Assembly (NCBI GenBank): GCA_046297495.1
Contig: JBKBIP010000028.1
Coordinates: forward strand, 1 to 64,000
Origin: JBKBIP01 sp046297495
GTDB lineage: Bacteria > Planctomycetota > Planctomycetia > Gemmatales > Gemmataceae
Length of the DNA stretch: 64,000 nucleotides
Reading direction: 5' to 3'
Under the pieces are notes generated by a model, which worked only from the letters and a program-made list of their open reading frames with translations, did no database searches and was not told the origin of the DNA. Positions 63,259 to 64,000 of this stretch are shown here, piece by piece. The stretch's first letter is position 1; each line of letters begins with the position of its first letter. A program made the translations under genes and the position numbers.

Positions 63259-64000
63259 ATGGACCCGAAAACCCCATCAACCAACGGTGACTACTCCCCG
63301 CAGCAATTAATGCAAATGGGTATGTCGTATGACGTGCCGCGCGTGCTGGCGGCGGGGGTGCAATTGCGCGTCTTTTCGCATATCGCCTCGGGCAAGCACC
63401 GCTTGGCGGATATTGCCCAAGCCGCCGAAGCGTCCGAGCGCGGCACGCGCATGTTGCTCGACGCCTTGACCGCGCTGCGACTGTTGACGAAGAAGGACGG
63501 ACAATACCATCTCACTCCATCTTCCGAGCGCTATCTGGTGCGGGACAGTCCCGAGTACATGGGGGCGATGTGGGAAGACGATACGCATTGGCAATCTTGG
63601 GGCAATCTGGTCCCAATCATCCGTTCGGGAGAAGGGGCGCGGCATGTCGAGGACAAAGAGGAAGCGGAAACATTCTTTCCCACGTTGATTCGCACCCTGC
63701 ACGTGCTCAACCGCGAGCCGGCGCAACAGGTAGCCACGATTCTCGGTGCCGGTGGCAAGCGCTGCGGGTTCAAGGTCGTGGACGTGGCCTGTGGTTCGGG
63801 CGTTTGGGGCATCGCTTTCGCCGAAGCCGATCCGCAAGCCGTTGTCACCATGCAGGATTTTTCCGGCGTGCTGGAGCATACGCGCGACTATGTCCAACGT
63901 CATGGCGTGGACCAGCGTTGCAACTACCTGCCCGGTGATTTGAAACAGGTCGATTTTGGCGAGCATCGTTTCGATGTGGCCCTTCTGGGAAACATCGTGC
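63259..64000 (+). CDS. Class I SAM methyltransferase with dimerisation domain (cut by right edge)
   Basis: The first 247 residues of a longer gene. Residues about 20-100 form a winged-helix dimerisation domain (DVPRVLAAGVQLRVFSHI, RGTRMLLDALTALRLLTKKDGQYHLTPSSERYLV) as in O-methyltransferases of the acetylserotonin type. Residues about 165-247 give the SAM site VVDVACGSGVWGIAFAEADPQA and GDLKQVDFGEHRFDVALLGNI. GGGAGGAAA precedes the ATG. The substrate cannot be told. Confidence 0.85.
   Translation, partial: MDPKTPSTNGDYSPQQLMQMGMSYDVPRVLAAGVQLRVFSHIASGKHRLADIAQAAEASERGTRMLLDALTALRLLTKKDGQYHLTPSSERYLVRDSPEYMGAMWEDDTHWQSWGNLVPIIRSGEGARHVEDKEEAETFFPTLIRTLHVLNREPAQQVATILGAGGKRCGFKVVDVACGSGVWGIAFAEADPQAVVTMQDFSGVLEHTRDYVQRHGVDQRCNYLPGDLKQVDFGEHRFDVALLGNIV

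Overview
The window looks like a scaffold piece from a planctomycete, most likely the Gemmataceae side of the phylum. The evidence is the gene content: an ECF sigma factor overlapping a WD40-bearing Ser/Thr kinase, a DUF1587/1592/1588 cytochrome with a DUF1552 Tat protein and a sulfatase, a DUF1549 remnant, a UnbV/FG-GAP protein, H4MPT-linked C1 enzymes (Fae, MtdB, DUF1464), and many short palindromic intergenic repeats. The DNA is GC-rich. It contains a 99-N assembly gap (35018-35116), and genes run off both ends.

Layout. 1-3079 (minus): a SNF2-type helicase cut by the left edge, a small excisionase-type HTH protein directly upstream of it, and an unknown 338-aa protein. 3247-8310: sigma factor/kinase pair, a truncated kinase copy, a Phd/VapC pair whose overlapping stop/start appears mutated, and a scar made of a tRNA-Ser 3' end with a decayed integrase-type tail. 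8311-15682: gntR plus a leucine-rich-repeat protein, divergent from a cytochrome-DUF1552-sulfatase operon; a palindromic operator lies inside the operon's promoter. 16170-21334: nucleotide-sugar and surface-polysaccharide genes (gmd, a reductase, ugd, a large membrane protein). 21392-26951: miaA, an FHA protein, dnaE. 27036-34749: a c-type cytochrome/beta-propeller protein, a dolichyl-phosphate-mannose-synthase-like glycosyltransferase, truD, an HD protein with a structured leader, thpR, a PfkB kinase, and two hotdog-fold proteins.

35181-43196: VCBS/UnbV protein, broken DUF1549 gene, small conserved-looking protein, receiver-domain remnant, a kinase-receiver-HD-GYP fusion, a DUF6263-like lipid-free exported protein, and a NagB-like isomerase. 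43254-47154 (minus): the complete pstSCAB phosphate transporter. 47530-54663: deoxyhypusine-synthase-like enzyme, serine acetyltransferase, then a minus-strand group of calcineurin-type phosphatase, TPR protein, baeRF-type release-factor homologue and cytidylate-kinase-like protein. 54920-60320: Glu/Leu dehydrogenase, metK, multi-PAS hybrid histidine kinase. 60503-63065: fae, mtdB and a DUF1464 ASKHA protein, which form an H4MPT C1-transfer block. 63259-end: a partial methyltransferase.

The most rewarding observations are the GntR operator placed between -35 and -10 of the cytochrome/sulfatase operon, the one-base lesion that would abolish both antitoxin stop and toxin start, the kinase-receiver-HD-GYP fusion, the palindromic repeats (one family ending a histidine kinase gene, another apparently embedded in a kinase reading frame), the tRNA-Ser/integrase-tail scar, and structured RNA leaders. 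No CRISPR array, rRNA or complete tRNA was seen.
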